A DNA stretch of 64,000 nt from Pseudomonas sp. C1C7 (GCF_013359595.1 NZ_JABFMP010000024.1:1-64000); one strand, 5' to 3'; positions 17,816-26,877 are shown, numbered from the stretch's first letter. Notes: generated by a model not told the origin, from the sequence alone. Numbers and translations: made by a program.

Positions 17816-18580
17816 TTAGAGCGGTGTACCGAGCAATACGTTGGATGGCGAGAACTGTACGCCTACCGGTTTGCCGGCGCTCAGGCCGCGAGATCGCAGG
17901 TGATCGGGTTCGGCCAGGGCGCACAGGGTCTGGCCGTTGGGCAGGCTGATGCGTACTTCGCTGGGGCCGTTCTCGGCGTCGAGGATTTCTTCGATCGTGC
18001 CTTTGAGAAAACTGTATCCCGGTGTTGCGTTGTCTTCCGCAGCCAACACTTCGAGCCATCCGGCCTTGATCAGGGCCACCACTTCCACGCCCGGTTGCAG
18101 CTCCAGACGCAGGGTGCTGTCGTGGGTGATTTGCGCATCGATGCTCAGGCCCTCAGCCAGTTCCAGGCGGATCCTGTCGTTGTGGCCCAGGGTATCGATG
18201 GCGGCGATGGTGCCGTGCAGTTGATTGCGTGCGCTGGTGCGCAGCATCAGGCGTCCGAGCAGGTCGAGGTCGCTGGCGTCTTCAGCCGCTTCCAGCACCT
18301 GGGCCTGCAAGGCTTGCAGCTTTTGATACAGGCGCAACACCCGTTCGCCCTCGCTGGACAGTTTCGCGCCGCCGCCACCCTTGCCGCCGACGCTGCGCTC
18401 GACCAAGGGTTTTTGCGCGAGGTTGTTCAGCTCGTCGATGGCGTCCCAGGCGGCCTTGTAGCTCAGCCCGGCGCTCTTGGCGGCACGGGTGATCGAGCCT
18501 TGTTCGGCAATGTGCTGCAACAGGGCGATGCGTTGCGGGCGGCGGACGATATGCTGGGACAGCAGCGTGGGCAGGGACAT
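17816..18580 (-). CDS. ModE-family molybdate-type transcriptional regulator
   Basis: 254 residues. An N-terminal LysR-like winged helix (ALLQHIAEQGSITRAAKSAGLSYKAAWDAIDELN, split at about 20-53) with the ModE signature GGKGGGGAKLSSEG is followed by two TOBE/Mop-type domains (about 115-180 and 185-250), which bind molybdate or tungstate oxyanions in ModE. No modABC transporter is beside it in this window. The start at 18580 was chosen because the longer frame upstream runs through a REP palindrome. Shine-Dalgarno is weak. Confidence 0.87.
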   Translation of the reverse strand: MSLPTLLSQHIVRRPQRIALLQHIAEQGSITRAAKSAGLSYKAAWDAIDELNNLAQKPLVERSVGGKGGGGAKLSSEGERVLRLYQKLQALQAQVLEAAEDASDLDLLGRLMLRTSARNQLHGTIAAIDTLGHNDRIRLELAEGLSIDAQITHDSTLRLELQPGVEVVALIKAGWLEVLAAEDNATPGYSFLKGTIEEILDAENGPSEVRISLPNGQTLCALAEPDHLRSRGLSAGKPVGVQFSPSNVLLGTPL

Positions 18581-18664
18581 GACGGGGCGCTTTGGTGGTG
18601 ACGATGGTGGGACGTTGGCGGGTGATGGCTCGGGAGTCAAGACGTGGCATGCACACGACCCCTC

Positions 18665-18787
18665 TGTAGGAGCGAGCGGTGCGACGATTCGACTTGCCCG
18701 CGAAGGCGTCAGGTCTGGCGACACTGTTGTTGACTGTGCTGGCCTCTTCGCGGGCAAGTCGAATCGTCGCACCGCTCGCTCCCACAG
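18665..18787. repeat. Long REP palindrome with insert GGTGCGACGATTCGAC in both arms
   Basis: Left arm about 18665-18703 and right arm about 18745-18785 are inverted copies of a REP whose centre is enlarged by GGTGCGACGATTCGAC, giving ~40-bp arms around a ~40-nt spacer. It lies between comF and the ModE-like gene. Confidence 0.82.
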
Positions 18788-18822
18788 GTACTGCGGCTCC
18801 CACAGGGATTTGTGGTTTCGGG

Positions 18823-19563
18823 TTAAGGGGCGTCACCCGGTTTTGGGGTTCGCGCCAGGCAGTAGACGTCGACGCGTGCGGCGCCTGCGTCCATCAGCAA
18901 TTCAGCCAATGCCTGGGCCGTGGCGCCGGTGGTCAATACGTCGTCCACCAGTGCCAGGTGGCGTCCCTTGACTGAGGCATCGGGCGCCAGCGCAAACGCA
19001 TTGCGCAGGTTTTTCCGTCGCTCGTTGGCGTTCAGCGTTTGCTGCGCGCCGGTGTCCTGAGTCCTGAGCAGCAACCGTTCATCGCAAGGCAGATCGAGGT
19101 GTTTGCCCAGCCAGCGCGCCAGCATCGCGGCCTGATTGAACCCCCGTTGTCGCAAGCGCCGGGTGGCCAGCGGCACCGGCAGCAGCAGATCGGGCTGGGG
19201 CAGGTCGTCGTCGAAACGATGTTGCAGCGCCTGGGCGAGCAATTCACCGAGCAGGTGGCCAAACGGCCACTTCGCACTGTGTTTGAAGCGGGTAATCAGG
19301 CTGTCTATCGGAAAACTGTAGGTCCAGGGCGCGATCACCTGCTCGAAGGCCGGCGGTTGTTTCAGGCATTGGCCGCACGTCAGGCCCGAAGCGGGCAGCG
19401 GCAGGGCACACGTCTGGCAGTGATCCCCCAGCCAGGGCAGCTCCGTTTCACAGGCCATGCACAGGGGCGTGGCACCGTCTGCGGCTTCATCGCACAGCAA
19501 ACAGCTCTGTTCGTTTTTTAACCAGATGTAAACCTGCCCTTTGTATCGTGGTTGACAGCGCAT
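18823..19563 (-). CDS. ComF family phosphoribosyltransferase-like protein
   Basis: 246 residues. The N-terminus has paired cysteines (CLLC, CMAC, CQTC, CGQC at about 21-64), a double zinc-ribbon, and the C-terminal half is a type I PRTase fold with the PRPP loop LALVDDVLTTGATAQAL near 205-221. This is the ComF layout; ComF proteins aid DNA uptake in competent bacteria, but in Pseudomonas the function is not settled. AAGGAAG before the ATG supports the start. It is divergent from bioB with about 110 bp between them, so the two share a promoter region. Confidence 0.9.
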   Translation of the reverse strand: MRCQPRYKGQVYIWLKNEQSCLLCDEAADGATPLCMACETELPWLGDHCQTCALPLPASGLTCGQCLKQPPAFEQVIAPWTYSFPIDSLITRFKHSAKWPFGHLLGELLAQALQHRFDDDLPQPDLLLPVPLATRRLRQRGFNQAAMLARWLGKHLDLPCDERLLLRTQDTGAQQTLNANERRKNLRNAFALAPDASVKGRHLALVDDVLTTGATAQALAELLMDAGAARVDVYCLARTPKPGDAP

Positions 19564-19672
19564 GACTCTTCCTTAAATATGCCGAACATCCGTGTCGCGG
19601 CTGTGGTTATTCCCTGCCTCAGCCGCCAGCCCAGCATAGAACCGTGCCCTGCATAAAAGAAAGGTAATGCCC

Positions 19673-20728
19673 ATGAGCGCCAGCACCTCTGCAACCCTGC
19701 GTCATGACTGGTCTTTGGCCGAAGTCAAAGCACTCTTCGTTCAGCCATTCAACGACCTGTTGTTCCAGGCGCAGACCGTGCACCGCGCGCATTTCGACGC
19801 CAACCGCGTCCAGGTGTCCACCCTGCTGTCGATCAAGACCGGCGCCTGCCCGGAAGACTGCAAGTACTGCCCGCAGTCCGGTCACTACAACACCGGCCTT
19901 GAAAAAGAAAAGCTGATGGAAGTGCAGAAGGTCCTCGAAGAGGCCGCTCGCGCCAAGGCCATCGGTTCGACCCGTTTCTGCATGGGCGCGGCGTGGAAAC
20001 ACCCATCCGCCAAGGACATGCCGTATGTGTTGAAGATGGTCGAAGGTGTGAAGGCCCTGGGCCTGGAAACCTGCATGACCCTGGGCCGCCTGGACCAGGA
20101 GCAGACCGAAGCGCTGGCCAAGGCCGGCTTGGACTATTACAACCACAACCTCGATACCTCGCCTGAGTTCTACGGCAGCATCATCACCACCCGCACCTAC
20201 AGCGAGCGTCTGCAGACTCTGGCCTACGTGCGTGATTCGGGGATGAAGATCTGCTCCGGCGGCATTCTTGGCATGGGCGAGTCCCTGGACGACCGCGCCA
20301 ACCTGCTGATCCAGTTGGCCAACCTGCCGGAGCATCCGGAGTCGGTGCCGATCAACATGCTGGTGAAAGTGGCCGGCACCCCGCTGGAGAATGCCGAAGA
20401 CGTCGATCCGTTCGATTTCATCCGCATGCTCGCCGTTGCCCGGATCCTCATGCCCAAATCCCACGTGCGCCTGTCCGCTGGCCGCGAAGCCATGAACGAG
20501 CAGATGCAGGCCCTGGCGTTCTTCGCCGGTGCCAACTCGATTTTCTACGGCGAAAAACTGCTGACCACCGCCAACCCGCAGGCCGACAAGGACATGCAAC
20601 TGTTCTCGCGCCTGGGCATCCAGCCTGAAGCGCGGGAAGAGCACGCCGATGAGGTGCATCAGGCGGCGATCGAGCAGGCGTTGGTGGAGCACAAGAGCAG
20701 CGAGCAGTTTTATAACGCTGCGGTTTGA
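19673..20728 (+). CDS. bioB: Biotin synthase
   Basis: 351 residues. Radical-SAM cysteine motif CPEDCKYC (CxxxCxxC) lies near residues 60-67; further iron-sulfur ligands and the conserved YNHNLDTS and ICSGGILGMGE segments are intact. It inserts sulfur into dethiobiotin, the last step of biotin synthesis. Two ATGs are possible (19667, 19673); AAAGG is spaced correctly only for the second. First gene of bioBFHCD, with a 110-bp gap containing a small REP half-element before bioF. Confidence 0.97.
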   Translation: MSASTSATLRHDWSLAEVKALFVQPFNDLLFQAQTVHRAHFDANRVQVSTLLSIKTGACPEDCKYCPQSGHYNTGLEKEKLMEVQKVLEEAARAKAIGSTRFCMGAAWKHPSAKDMPYVLKMVEGVKALGLETCMTLGRLDQEQTEALAKAGLDYYNHNLDTSPEFYGSIITTRTYSERLQTLAYVRDSGMKICSGGILGMGESLDDRANLLIQLANLPEHPESVPINMLVKVAGTPLENAEDVDPFDFIRMLAVARILMPKSHVRLSAGREAMNEQMQALAFFAGANSIFYGEKLLTTANPQADKDMQLFSRLGIQPEAREEHADEVHQAAIEQALVEHKSSEQFYNAAV

Positions 20729-20766
20729 TCAAGCCGCCAATTGTTCTGATTGAAATGCAAAACCAT

Positions 20767-20790
20767 TGTGGGAGCGGGCTTGCTCCCACA
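20767..20790 (+). repeat. Half-REP hairpin between bioB and bioF
   Basis: TGTGGGAGC-GGGCTT-GCTCCCACA is a 9-bp perfect stem with a 6-nt loop, a single REP unit inside the biotin operon. It could dampen transcription or stabilise the upstream bioB mRNA; that is inference. Confidence 0.75.
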
Positions 20791-20838
20791 GGGTCTGTGC
20801 CCATCTTGGTTTGTGTGATCTGACTGTCCGAGGCCTGC

Positions 20839-22017
20839 ATGTCTTTCGATCTCGCCGCACGCCTGGCTGCCCGTCGTGCCGAAAATCTCTACCGCCAACG
20901 CCCCCTGCTGGAAAGCCCGCAAGGCCCCGAGGTGGTGGTCGATGGCCAGCCGTTGCTGGCGTTCTGCAACAACGATTACCTGGGCCTGGCCAATCATCCG
21001 CAGGTGATTGAAGCCTGGCGCGCAGGTGCTGAAAAATGGGGTGTCGGCGGTGGTGCTTCGCATCTGGTGATCGGCCACAGCACCCCTCATCACGCGCTGG
21101 AAGAAGCGCTGGCCGACCTCACCGGTCGCCCGCGGGTGCTGCTGTTCACCACCGGTTACATGGCCAACCTCGGCGCCGTCACCGCGCTGGTCGGGCAGGG
21201 CGATACGGTGCTCGAAGACCGCCTCAACCATGCCTCGTTGCTCGATGCCGGCCTGTTGTCCGGCGCGCGTTTCAGTCGCTATCTGCACAACGATGCGGCA
21301 AGCCTGGCCTCGCGTCTGGAGAAAGCCACTGGCAATACCCTGGTGGTCACCGACGGCGTGTTCAGCATGGACGGCGACATCGCCGATCTGCCGGCGCTGG
21401 CTCGGGAAACCAAGGCCAAGGGTGCGTGGCTGATGGTCGACGATGCCCACGGCTTTGGTCCACTGGGCGCCAACGGTGGCGGTTGCGTCGAGCACTTCGG
21501 CCTGGGCATGGACGATGTGCCGGTACTGGTCGGCACCCTCGGCAAGGCGTTCGGTACCGCAGGCGCTTTCGTTGCCGGTAGCGAGGAGCTGATCGAAACG
21601 TTGATCCAGTTCGCCCGCCCTTACATCTACACCACCAGCCAGCCGCCGGCCCTGGCCTGCGCCACGCTGAAAAGCCTGGAACTGCTGCGCAGCGAGCACT
21701 GGCGTCGCGAGCATTTGCAGACGCTGATCCGCCAGTTCCGCCACGGCGCCGAGCAGATCGGTCTGCAACTGATGGACAGCTTCACGCCGATCCAGCCGAT
21801 CATGATCGGTGACGCCGGGCGCGCGGTGCGCCTGTCGCAGATGCTGCGCGAGCGCGGCCTGATGGTGACCGCGATCCGCCCGCCGACCGTACCGGCCGGC
21901 AGCGCCCGCTTGCGCGTGACCCTGACCGCCGCCCACAGCGAAGCGCAGGTGCAGCTATTGTTAGAAGGACTGGCCGATTGTTTTAAACAACTTGGACCGG
22001 AGCCGAACGATGCGTGA
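20839..22017 (+). CDS. bioF: 8-amino-7-oxononanoate synthase
   Basis: 392 residues, fold-type I PLP enzyme of the alpha-oxoamine synthase family. CNNDYLGLANHP near residue 35, DDAHGFG (cofactor Asp) near 206, and GTLGKAFGTAGAF with the Schiff-base lysine near 237 are all present. It condenses pimeloyl-ACP with alanine. The stop codon overlaps the start of bioH by 8 nt, so translation of the two is coupled. Confidence 0.97.
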   Translation: MSFDLAARLAARRAENLYRQRPLLESPQGPEVVVDGQPLLAFCNNDYLGLANHPQVIEAWRAGAEKWGVGGGASHLVIGHSTPHHALEEALADLTGRPRVLLFTTGYMANLGAVTALVGQGDTVLEDRLNHASLLDAGLLSGARFSRYLHNDAASLASRLEKATGNTLVVTDGVFSMDGDIADLPALARETKAKGAWLMVDDAHGFGPLGANGGGCVEHFGLGMDDVPVLVGTLGKAFGTAGAFVAGSEELIETLIQFARPYIYTTSQPPALACATLKSLELLRSEHWRREHLQTLIRQFRHGAEQIGLQLMDSFTPIQPIMIGDAGRAVRLSQMLRERGLMVTAIRPPTVPAGSARLRVTLTAAHSEAQVQLLLEGLADCFKQLGPEPNDA

Positions 22018-22741
22018 TCGACTGATTCTGTTGCCCGGCTGGGGCCTCGGAATTTCCCCGCTGGAGCCACTGGCGGCGGCCCTGCAAGGCCTGGACGAAC
22101 ACCTGCGGGTGGAAATCGAGCCATTGCCGGAGCTGGAGTCGAGCGATCCTGAAGAGTGGCTCGATGAACTCGATTCGACGATCTCTCAGGACGCCTGGCT
22201 CGGCGGCTGGTCCCTGGGCGGCATGCTCGCCTCGCAACTGGCGGCCCGTCGTGGCGATCGTTGCTGCGGCTTGCTGACCCTGGCAAGCAATGCGTCCTTC
22301 GTCAGCCACGAGCAGTGGCCGAGCGCGATGCCCGGCGAAACCTTCGATGCCTTTCTGGCCGGCTGCGCTGCCGACCCGCGCACGACCCTCAAACGCTTTT
22401 CGCTGCTGTGCGCACAAGGCGCCGAGGACTCGCGCGGGTTGTCGCGGCTGATGCTCGGCGGTGCGCCCAACAGTCCGGCCCAGTCCTTGGTGAGCGGATT
22501 GCATGTGCTCGCCCAGCTGGATACCCGTCAGGCCTTGCAGGCCTTTCGCGGTCCGCAGTTGCATCTGTTTGCCGGCCTCGATGGCCTGGTGCCGGCCGAA
22601 GCGGCTGGCGACCTGTTGGCGCTGCTGCCGGATGTAGAAATCGGTCTGATTGAACAGGCCAGCCACGCGTTCCTGCTGGAAGACCCCCACGGTGTGGCGG
22701 GGGCGATCCACGCTTTCTTGCATGAGTCCGGCGATGACTGA
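22010..22741 (+). CDS. bioH: Pimeloyl-ACP methyl ester esterase
   Basis: 243 residues, alpha/beta hydrolase with nucleophile elbow GWSLGG (Ser near 69), an acidic residue in LFAGLDGLVP and catalytic His in QASHAFLLEDP. BioH removes the methyl group placed by BioC, releasing pimeloyl-ACP for BioF. Start at 22010 is preceded by GGAG. It overlaps bioF by 8 nt and bioC by 8 nt, a tightly coupled block. Confidence 0.95.
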   Translation: MRDRLILLPGWGLGISPLEPLAAALQGLDEHLRVEIEPLPELESSDPEEWLDELDSTISQDAWLGGWSLGGMLASQLAARRGDRCCGLLTLASNASFVSHEQWPSAMPGETFDAFLAGCAADPRTTLKRFSLLCAQGAEDSRGLSRLMLGGAPNSPAQSLVSGLHVLAQLDTRQALQAFRGPQLHLFAGLDGLVPAEAAGDLLALLPDVEIGLIEQASHAFLLEDPHGVAGAIHAFLHESGDD

Positions 22742-23546
22742 TTTATCCAATCCCAAGCTTCCAGGCGGCCTGCCCGACAAGCGTCAGGTAGCGGCATCCT
22801 TTTCTCGCGCGGCATCGAGCTACGACAGCGTGGCCGAGTTGCAGCGTGACGTGGGCAGCCAGTTGCTGAGCCGCTTGCCGGAAGATTTCGTACCCGGGCG
22901 CTGGCTGGACCTTGGCTGCGGCACCGGGCATTTCAGCCGTGCGCTGGCTGAGCGCTTCCCCGAAGGTCAGGGGCTGGCGCTGGACATCGCCGAAGGCATG
23001 CTCAATCACGCCCGGCCACTGGGTGGCGCCACGCACTTCATCGCCGGCGATGCCGAGCGTTTGCCGCTGCGCGATGCGACCTGCGATCTGATCTTCTCCA
23101 GCCTCGCCGTGCAGTGGTGCGCGGACTTCGCCAGCGTGCTCAGCGAAGCCCATCGCGTGCTCAAGCCTGGCGGAATCTTTGCGTTTGCTAGTCTGTGCGT
23201 GGGCACCTTGTTTGAACTGCGTGACAGCTGGCGTCAGGTGGACGGCATGGTGCACGTCAACCGCTTCCGCGAGTTCGCGATGTATCAACAGTTGTGCGCG
23301 GCCAGCGGCTTGCAGGCGATCAGTCTGCAGACCCGGCCCCACGTGCTGCATTACCCGGATGTGCGCAGCCTGACCCATGAACTCAAGGCGCTGGGGGCGC
23401 ACAACATTAATCCTGGTCGGCCGGGCGGACTGACTGGCCGGGCGCGGATTCTGGGGTTGATCGAGGCTTACGAGCAGTTTCGTCAGGCCCCGGGCCTGCC
23501 GGCGACTTATCAGGTTGTGTACGCCGTTATGGAGAAACCCTTATGA
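22734..23546 (+). CDS. bioC: Malonyl-ACP O-methyltransferase
   Basis: 270 residues, class I SAM methyltransferase with motif I LDLGCGTGHFSRAL near residue 55 and the BioC-typical FSSLAVQWC near 120. BioC caps malonyl-ACP so that fatty-acid synthesis can build the pimeloyl chain. An alternative ATG at 22722 exists, four codons earlier; 22734 gives the usual 8-nt overlap with bioH. Overlaps bioD by 4 nt. Confidence 0.95.
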   Translation: MTDLSNPKLPGGLPDKRQVAASFSRAASSYDSVAELQRDVGSQLLSRLPEDFVPGRWLDLGCGTGHFSRALAERFPEGQGLALDIAEGMLNHARPLGGATHFIAGDAERLPLRDATCDLIFSSLAVQWCADFASVLSEAHRVLKPGGIFAFASLCVGTLFELRDSWRQVDGMVHVNRFREFAMYQQLCAASGLQAISLQTRPHVLHYPDVRSLTHELKALGAHNINPGRPGGLTGRARILGLIEAYEQFRQAPGLPATYQVVYAVMEKPL

Positions 23547-24223
23547 GCGCAGCCTATTTCATCACCGGCACCGATACCGATGTCGGCAAGACCACGGTCG
23601 CCGCCGGATTGCTGCATGCCGCGCGGTTGGCGGGCCTGAGCACGGCGGCGGGCAAACCGGTGGCTTCCGGTTGCGACGTGACGCCCAAGGGCCTGCGCAA
23701 CTCGGACGCACTGGCGTTGCTGGCGGAGTGTTCGTTGCCGCTGAGTTATGCACAGGTCAACCCGGTGGCCTTCGAGCCGGCCATCGCCCCGCATCTGGCG
23801 GCGCGGGAGGCGGGCGTGGCGTTGACGGTGCAGTCGTTGTTGACCCCGATGCGGCAGATTCTCGACATGCAGGCCGATTTCACCCTGATCGAAGGCGCCG
23901 GTGGCTGGCGCGTGCCCCTGGCCGATCAGGACAATCTGTCGGACCTGGCGATGGCGCTGGGGCTGCCGGTGATTCTGGTGGTCGGCGTGCGCCTGGGCTG
24001 CATCAGCCATGCGTTGTTGACCGCCGAGGCGATTGCCCGGGACGGTTTGCAGCTGGCGGGCTGGGTGGCCAACATCATCGATCCGAAGACTTCGCGCCTG
24101 GAGGAAAACCTCGCCACCCTGGCCGAACGCCTGCCGGCGCCGTGCCTGGGAAGAGTGCCGAAACTCAAGGGTGTCACGGCCGAAGCGGTGGCCGAGCATC
24201 TGCAGCTGGACCTGCTTGATTGA
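23543..24223 (+). CDS. bioD: Dethiobiotin synthetase
   Basis: 226 residues, P-loop enzyme: Walker A in TGTDTDVGKTT at residues 8-18, substrate segment KPVASG near 37, and EGAGGWRVPL near 116. It closes the ureido ring of dethiobiotin using CO2 and ATP. The ATG overlaps the bioC stop (ATGA). Last biotin gene of the operon; the next gene follows 107 bp on. Confidence 0.96.
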   Translation: MSAAYFITGTDTDVGKTTVAAGLLHAARLAGLSTAAGKPVASGCDVTPKGLRNSDALALLAECSLPLSYAQVNPVAFEPAIAPHLAAREAGVALTVQSLLTPMRQILDMQADFTLIEGAGGWRVPLADQDNLSDLAMALGLPVILVVGVRLGCISHALLTAEAIARDGLQLAGWVANIIDPKTSRLEENLATLAERLPAPCLGRVPKLKGVTAEAVAEHLQLDLLD

Positions 24224-24330
24224 ATTTTGCCTATGGCAAGGCACTGTGCCATTAGTGTTTTTGACGGGCCTTTCGGCCGCAGGTCTGGTTCAATGGGCGC
24301 TGTTGATCCTCCACAAGGACGAGTTCTCCC

Positions 24331-24627
24331 ATGGAAATCTCAGGAAGCACCGCTTTTTATGCCGGTCTGAGCACCATTCAGACAGGGCAGAACCGCGTTG
24401 ATCAAGCCGCCGGCCAGATCGCCAACAACACCATCGAACGTTCGGTCACCAGCCAGTCCTCCGAGGTTCAGGCCGAGCGCCTGCGTTCTGTCGATCGTAG
24501 CCAGCAATCGGACGTGACCAGCAACATGGTGGAAATGGCCCAGGGCAAGTTTCAGGTGGAATTGGGGGCCAAAGTCGCCAAGGCTTCCGATGAAGTGCTC
24601 GGTACGCTGATCGATACCTTCGCCTGA
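24331..24627 (+). CDS. Mini flagellar-axial-like protein (98 residues)
   Basis: 98 residues. The N-terminal part (FYAGLSTIQTGQNRVDQAAGQIANNT, split at about 9-34) resembles the first helix of flagellar rod/hook proteins. The C-terminal part (SNMVEMAQGKFQVELGAKVAKASDEVLGTLID, split at about 63-95) matches the pattern of the flagellar basal-body rod C-terminal domain (VxMxxxQxxxxxxxKVxxxxDEMLGTLL). Everything between is absent. AAGGACGAG precedes the ATG, and a terminator follows. No flagellar genes are near. It may form short coiled polymers or be a domesticated fragment; function unknown. Confidence 0.82.
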   Translation: MEISGSTAFYAGLSTIQTGQNRVDQAAGQIANNTIERSVTSQSSEVQAERLRSVDRSQQSDVTSNMVEMAQGKFQVELGAKVAKASDEVLGTLIDTFA

Positions 24628-24651
24628 TTCATTCGCTGAACCGCACCACTG

Positions 24652-24677
24652 ACGCCGCGAACCTTCGCGGCGTTTTT
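24652..24677 (+). terminator. Intrinsic terminator
   Basis: CGCCGCGA-ACCT... TCGCGGCG stem followed by TTTTT, placed 25 nt after the 98-residue gene. Confidence 0.88.
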
Positions 24678-24904
24678 CATCGTAAGTCCTTATTTGCAAA
24701 CTACTCTTTGTTTAATGACGTGCTGCTCGGGCAACGACGTTGCGTGCCCGTGCGCCTTGTTTGGGGCGCAGGCGATGACGAGCGGCAAAAGATCGACGCT
24801 TGACAAGGGTTAGGCGTAAACGTATGTTTCAAACAACTGTTTGACCGTCATAACAATCCAACGCGGTCGCTCATTCCCGGTTACATCAGCAGAGGTTTAT
24901 CGCT

Positions 24905-26710
24905 ATGCCTGACTACAAGGCCCCCTTGCGTGATATTCGCTTCGTTCGTGACGAACTGCTTGGCTATGAAGCGCATTATCAGAGCCTTCCAGCTTGCGCG
25001 GAGGCAACTCCGGACATGGTTGACGCCATTCTCGAAGAAGGCGCCAAGTTCTGTGAGCAGGTACTGGCTCCGCTGAACCGCGTGGGCGACCTTGAAGGCT
25101 GCACCTGGAGCGAGTCCGGCGTTAAGACCCCGGCCGGTTTCAAGGAAGCGTACAAGCAATTCGTCGAAGGCGGCTGGCCAAGCCTGGCCCACGACGTCGA
25201 GCACGGCGGTCAGGGCTTGCCGGAATCTCTGGGTCTGGCCATCAGCGAAATGGTGGGCGAGTCCAACTGGTCGTGGGGCATGTACCCTGGCCTGTCCCAC
25301 GGTGCGATGAACACCATCTCCGAGCACGGCACCCCCGAGCAGCAAGAGGCTTACCTGACCAAGCTGGTCTCGGGTGAGTGGACCGGCACCATGTGCCTGA
25401 CCGAACCGCACTGCGGCACCGACCTTGGTATGCTGCGCACCAAGGCCGAACCTCAGGCCGATGGCTCCTACAAGGTGTCCGGCACCAAGATCTTCATCTC
25501 GGCCGGTGAACACGACATGGCCGACAACATCGTCCACATCGTGCTGGCCCGCCTGCCGGATGCACCGGCTGGCACCAAAGGCATCTCGCTGTTCATCGTG
25601 CCGAAATTCCTGCCGAACGCAGACGGCACCGTCGGTGCACGCAACGCCGTGAACTGCGGTTCGATCGAACACAAGATGGGCATCCACGGCAACGCCACCT
25701 GCGTGATGAACTTCGACGAGGCCACCGGTTTCCTGATCGGCCCGGCGAACAAAGGCCTGAACTGCATGTTCACCTTCATGAACACCGCACGTCTGGGTAC
25801 CGCACTGCAGGGTCTGGCCCACGCCGAAATCGGCTTCCAGGGCGGCCTGAAATACGCTCGCGATCGCCTGCAAATGCGCTCGCTGACTGGCCCGAAAGCG
25901 CCGGACAAAGCCGCTGACCCGATCATCGTGCACCCGGACGTGCGCCGCATGCTGTTGACCATGAAGGCGTTCGCCGAAGGCAACCGTGCGATGGTGTACT
26001 TCACCGCCAAGCAGGTCGACATCGTCAAGTACGGCGTGGACGAAGAAGAGAAGAAGAAAGCCGACGCACTGCTGGCGTTCATGACTCCGATCGCCAAGGC
26101 CTTCATGACCGAAGTCGGTTTCGAATCGGCCAACCACGGCGTGCAGATCTACGGCGGCCACGGCTTCATCGCCGAGTGGGGCATGGAGCAGAACGTTCGC
26201 GACAGCCGCATTTCGATGCTGTACGAAGGCACCACCGGCATCCAGGCGCTGGACCTGCTGGGCCGTAAAGTGCTGATGACTCAAGGCGAGGCGCTCAAGG
26301 GCTTCACCAAGATCGTCCACAAGTTCTGCCAGAACAACGAAGGCAACGAAGCCGTGAAGGAATTCGTCGCACCGCTGGCTGCACTGAACAAGGAATGGGG
26401 CGAGTTGACCATGAAGGTCGGCATGGCTGCCATGAAGGATCGCGAAGAAGTCGGCGCGGCGTCCGTGGATTACCTGATGTACTCTGGTTACGCCTGCCTG
26501 GCCTACTTCTGGGCCGACATGGCGCGCCTGGCTGCCGAGAAACTGGCTGCCGGCACCAGCGACGAGGCGTTCTACACCGCCAAGCTGCAGACCGCGCGCT
26601 TCTACTTCCAGCGCATCCTGCCGCGTACCCGCACTCACGTTGCAACCATGCTGTCGGGCGCCAACAACCTGATGGATATGAAAGAAGAAGACTTCGCGCT
26701 GGGCTACTAA
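24905..26710 (+). CDS. Acyl-CoA dehydrogenase, ~600-residue type (paralogue 1)
   Basis: 601 residues: a family-specific N-terminal extension (DYKAPLRDIRFVRDE), the FAD-binding N, middle and C domains (CLTEPHCGTDLGM near 165; RRMLLTMKAF near 345), a catalytic-glutamate segment MLYEGTTGIQALDLLGRK near 440, and a C-terminal DUF/acetyl-CoA dehydrogenase-like extension. The fold oxidises acyl-CoA to enoyl-CoA and passes electrons to ETF. The long form is related to DmdC and FadE-like enzymes; chain-length preference cannot be read off. Two more paralogues lie at 31.1 and 33.1 kb. Confidence 0.94.
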   Translation: MPDYKAPLRDIRFVRDELLGYEAHYQSLPACAEATPDMVDAILEEGAKFCEQVLAPLNRVGDLEGCTWSESGVKTPAGFKEAYKQFVEGGWPSLAHDVEHGGQGLPESLGLAISEMVGESNWSWGMYPGLSHGAMNTISEHGTPEQQEAYLTKLVSGEWTGTMCLTEPHCGTDLGMLRTKAEPQADGSYKVSGTKIFISAGEHDMADNIVHIVLARLPDAPAGTKGISLFIVPKFLPNADGTVGARNAVNCGSIEHKMGIHGNATCVMNFDEATGFLIGPANKGLNCMFTFMNTARLGTALQGLAHAEIGFQGGLKYARDRLQMRSLTGPKAPDKAADPIIVHPDVRRMLLTMKAFAEGNRAMVYFTAKQVDIVKYGVDEEEKKKADALLAFMTPIAKAFMTEVGFESANHGVQIYGGHGFIAEWGMEQNVRDSRISMLYEGTTGIQALDLLGRKVLMTQGEALKGFTKIVHKFCQNNEGNEAVKEFVAPLAALNKEWGELTMKVGMAAMKDREEVGAASVDYLMYSGYACLAYFWADMARLAAEKLAAGTSDEAFYTAKLQTARFYFQRILPRTRTHVATMLSGANNLMDMKEEDFALGY

Positions 26711-26732
26711 GCCTTGGCGCAACTCTTCAACA

Positions 26733-26769
26733 AAAAAACGCCGCTCTCTCAAGAGCGGCGTTTTTTTTT
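26733..26769 (+). terminator. Intrinsic terminator
   Basis: AAAAACGCCGCTCT-CTCA-AGAGCGGCGTTTTTTTTT; strong stem and nine T residues, 25 nt behind the first acyl-CoA dehydrogenase gene. The A-run makes it potentially bidirectional. Confidence 0.93.
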
Positions 26770-26776
26770 GCTTTTC

Positions 26777-26877
26777 TGTAGGAGCGAGCTTGCTCGCGAT
26801 GGTCGTCAACGATAACACGGGCGTCCTGATAAAAAGCGTTGCCTGTTAGTTCATCGCGAGCAAGCTCGCTCCTACAG
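26777..26877. repeat. REP/REPIN palindrome pair
   Basis: Arms about 26777-26800 (CTGTAGGAGCGAGCTTGCTC plus GCGA) and 26853-26877, inverted, spacer ~50 nt. Confidence 0.87.

Noticed and set aside
17816..18772. Longer start for the ModE-like gene (318 residues)
   Set aside because: The added N-terminus is encoded by the REP palindrome and has no similarity to the family.
24881..26818. Long minus-strand frame opposite the first acyl-CoA dehydrogenase
   Set aside because: Shadow of a clear coding sequence; same amino-acid bias and no motifs. Similar long antisense frames at 27329-29527, 31368-32789, 33045-34916 and 55945-57975 were dropped for the same reason.
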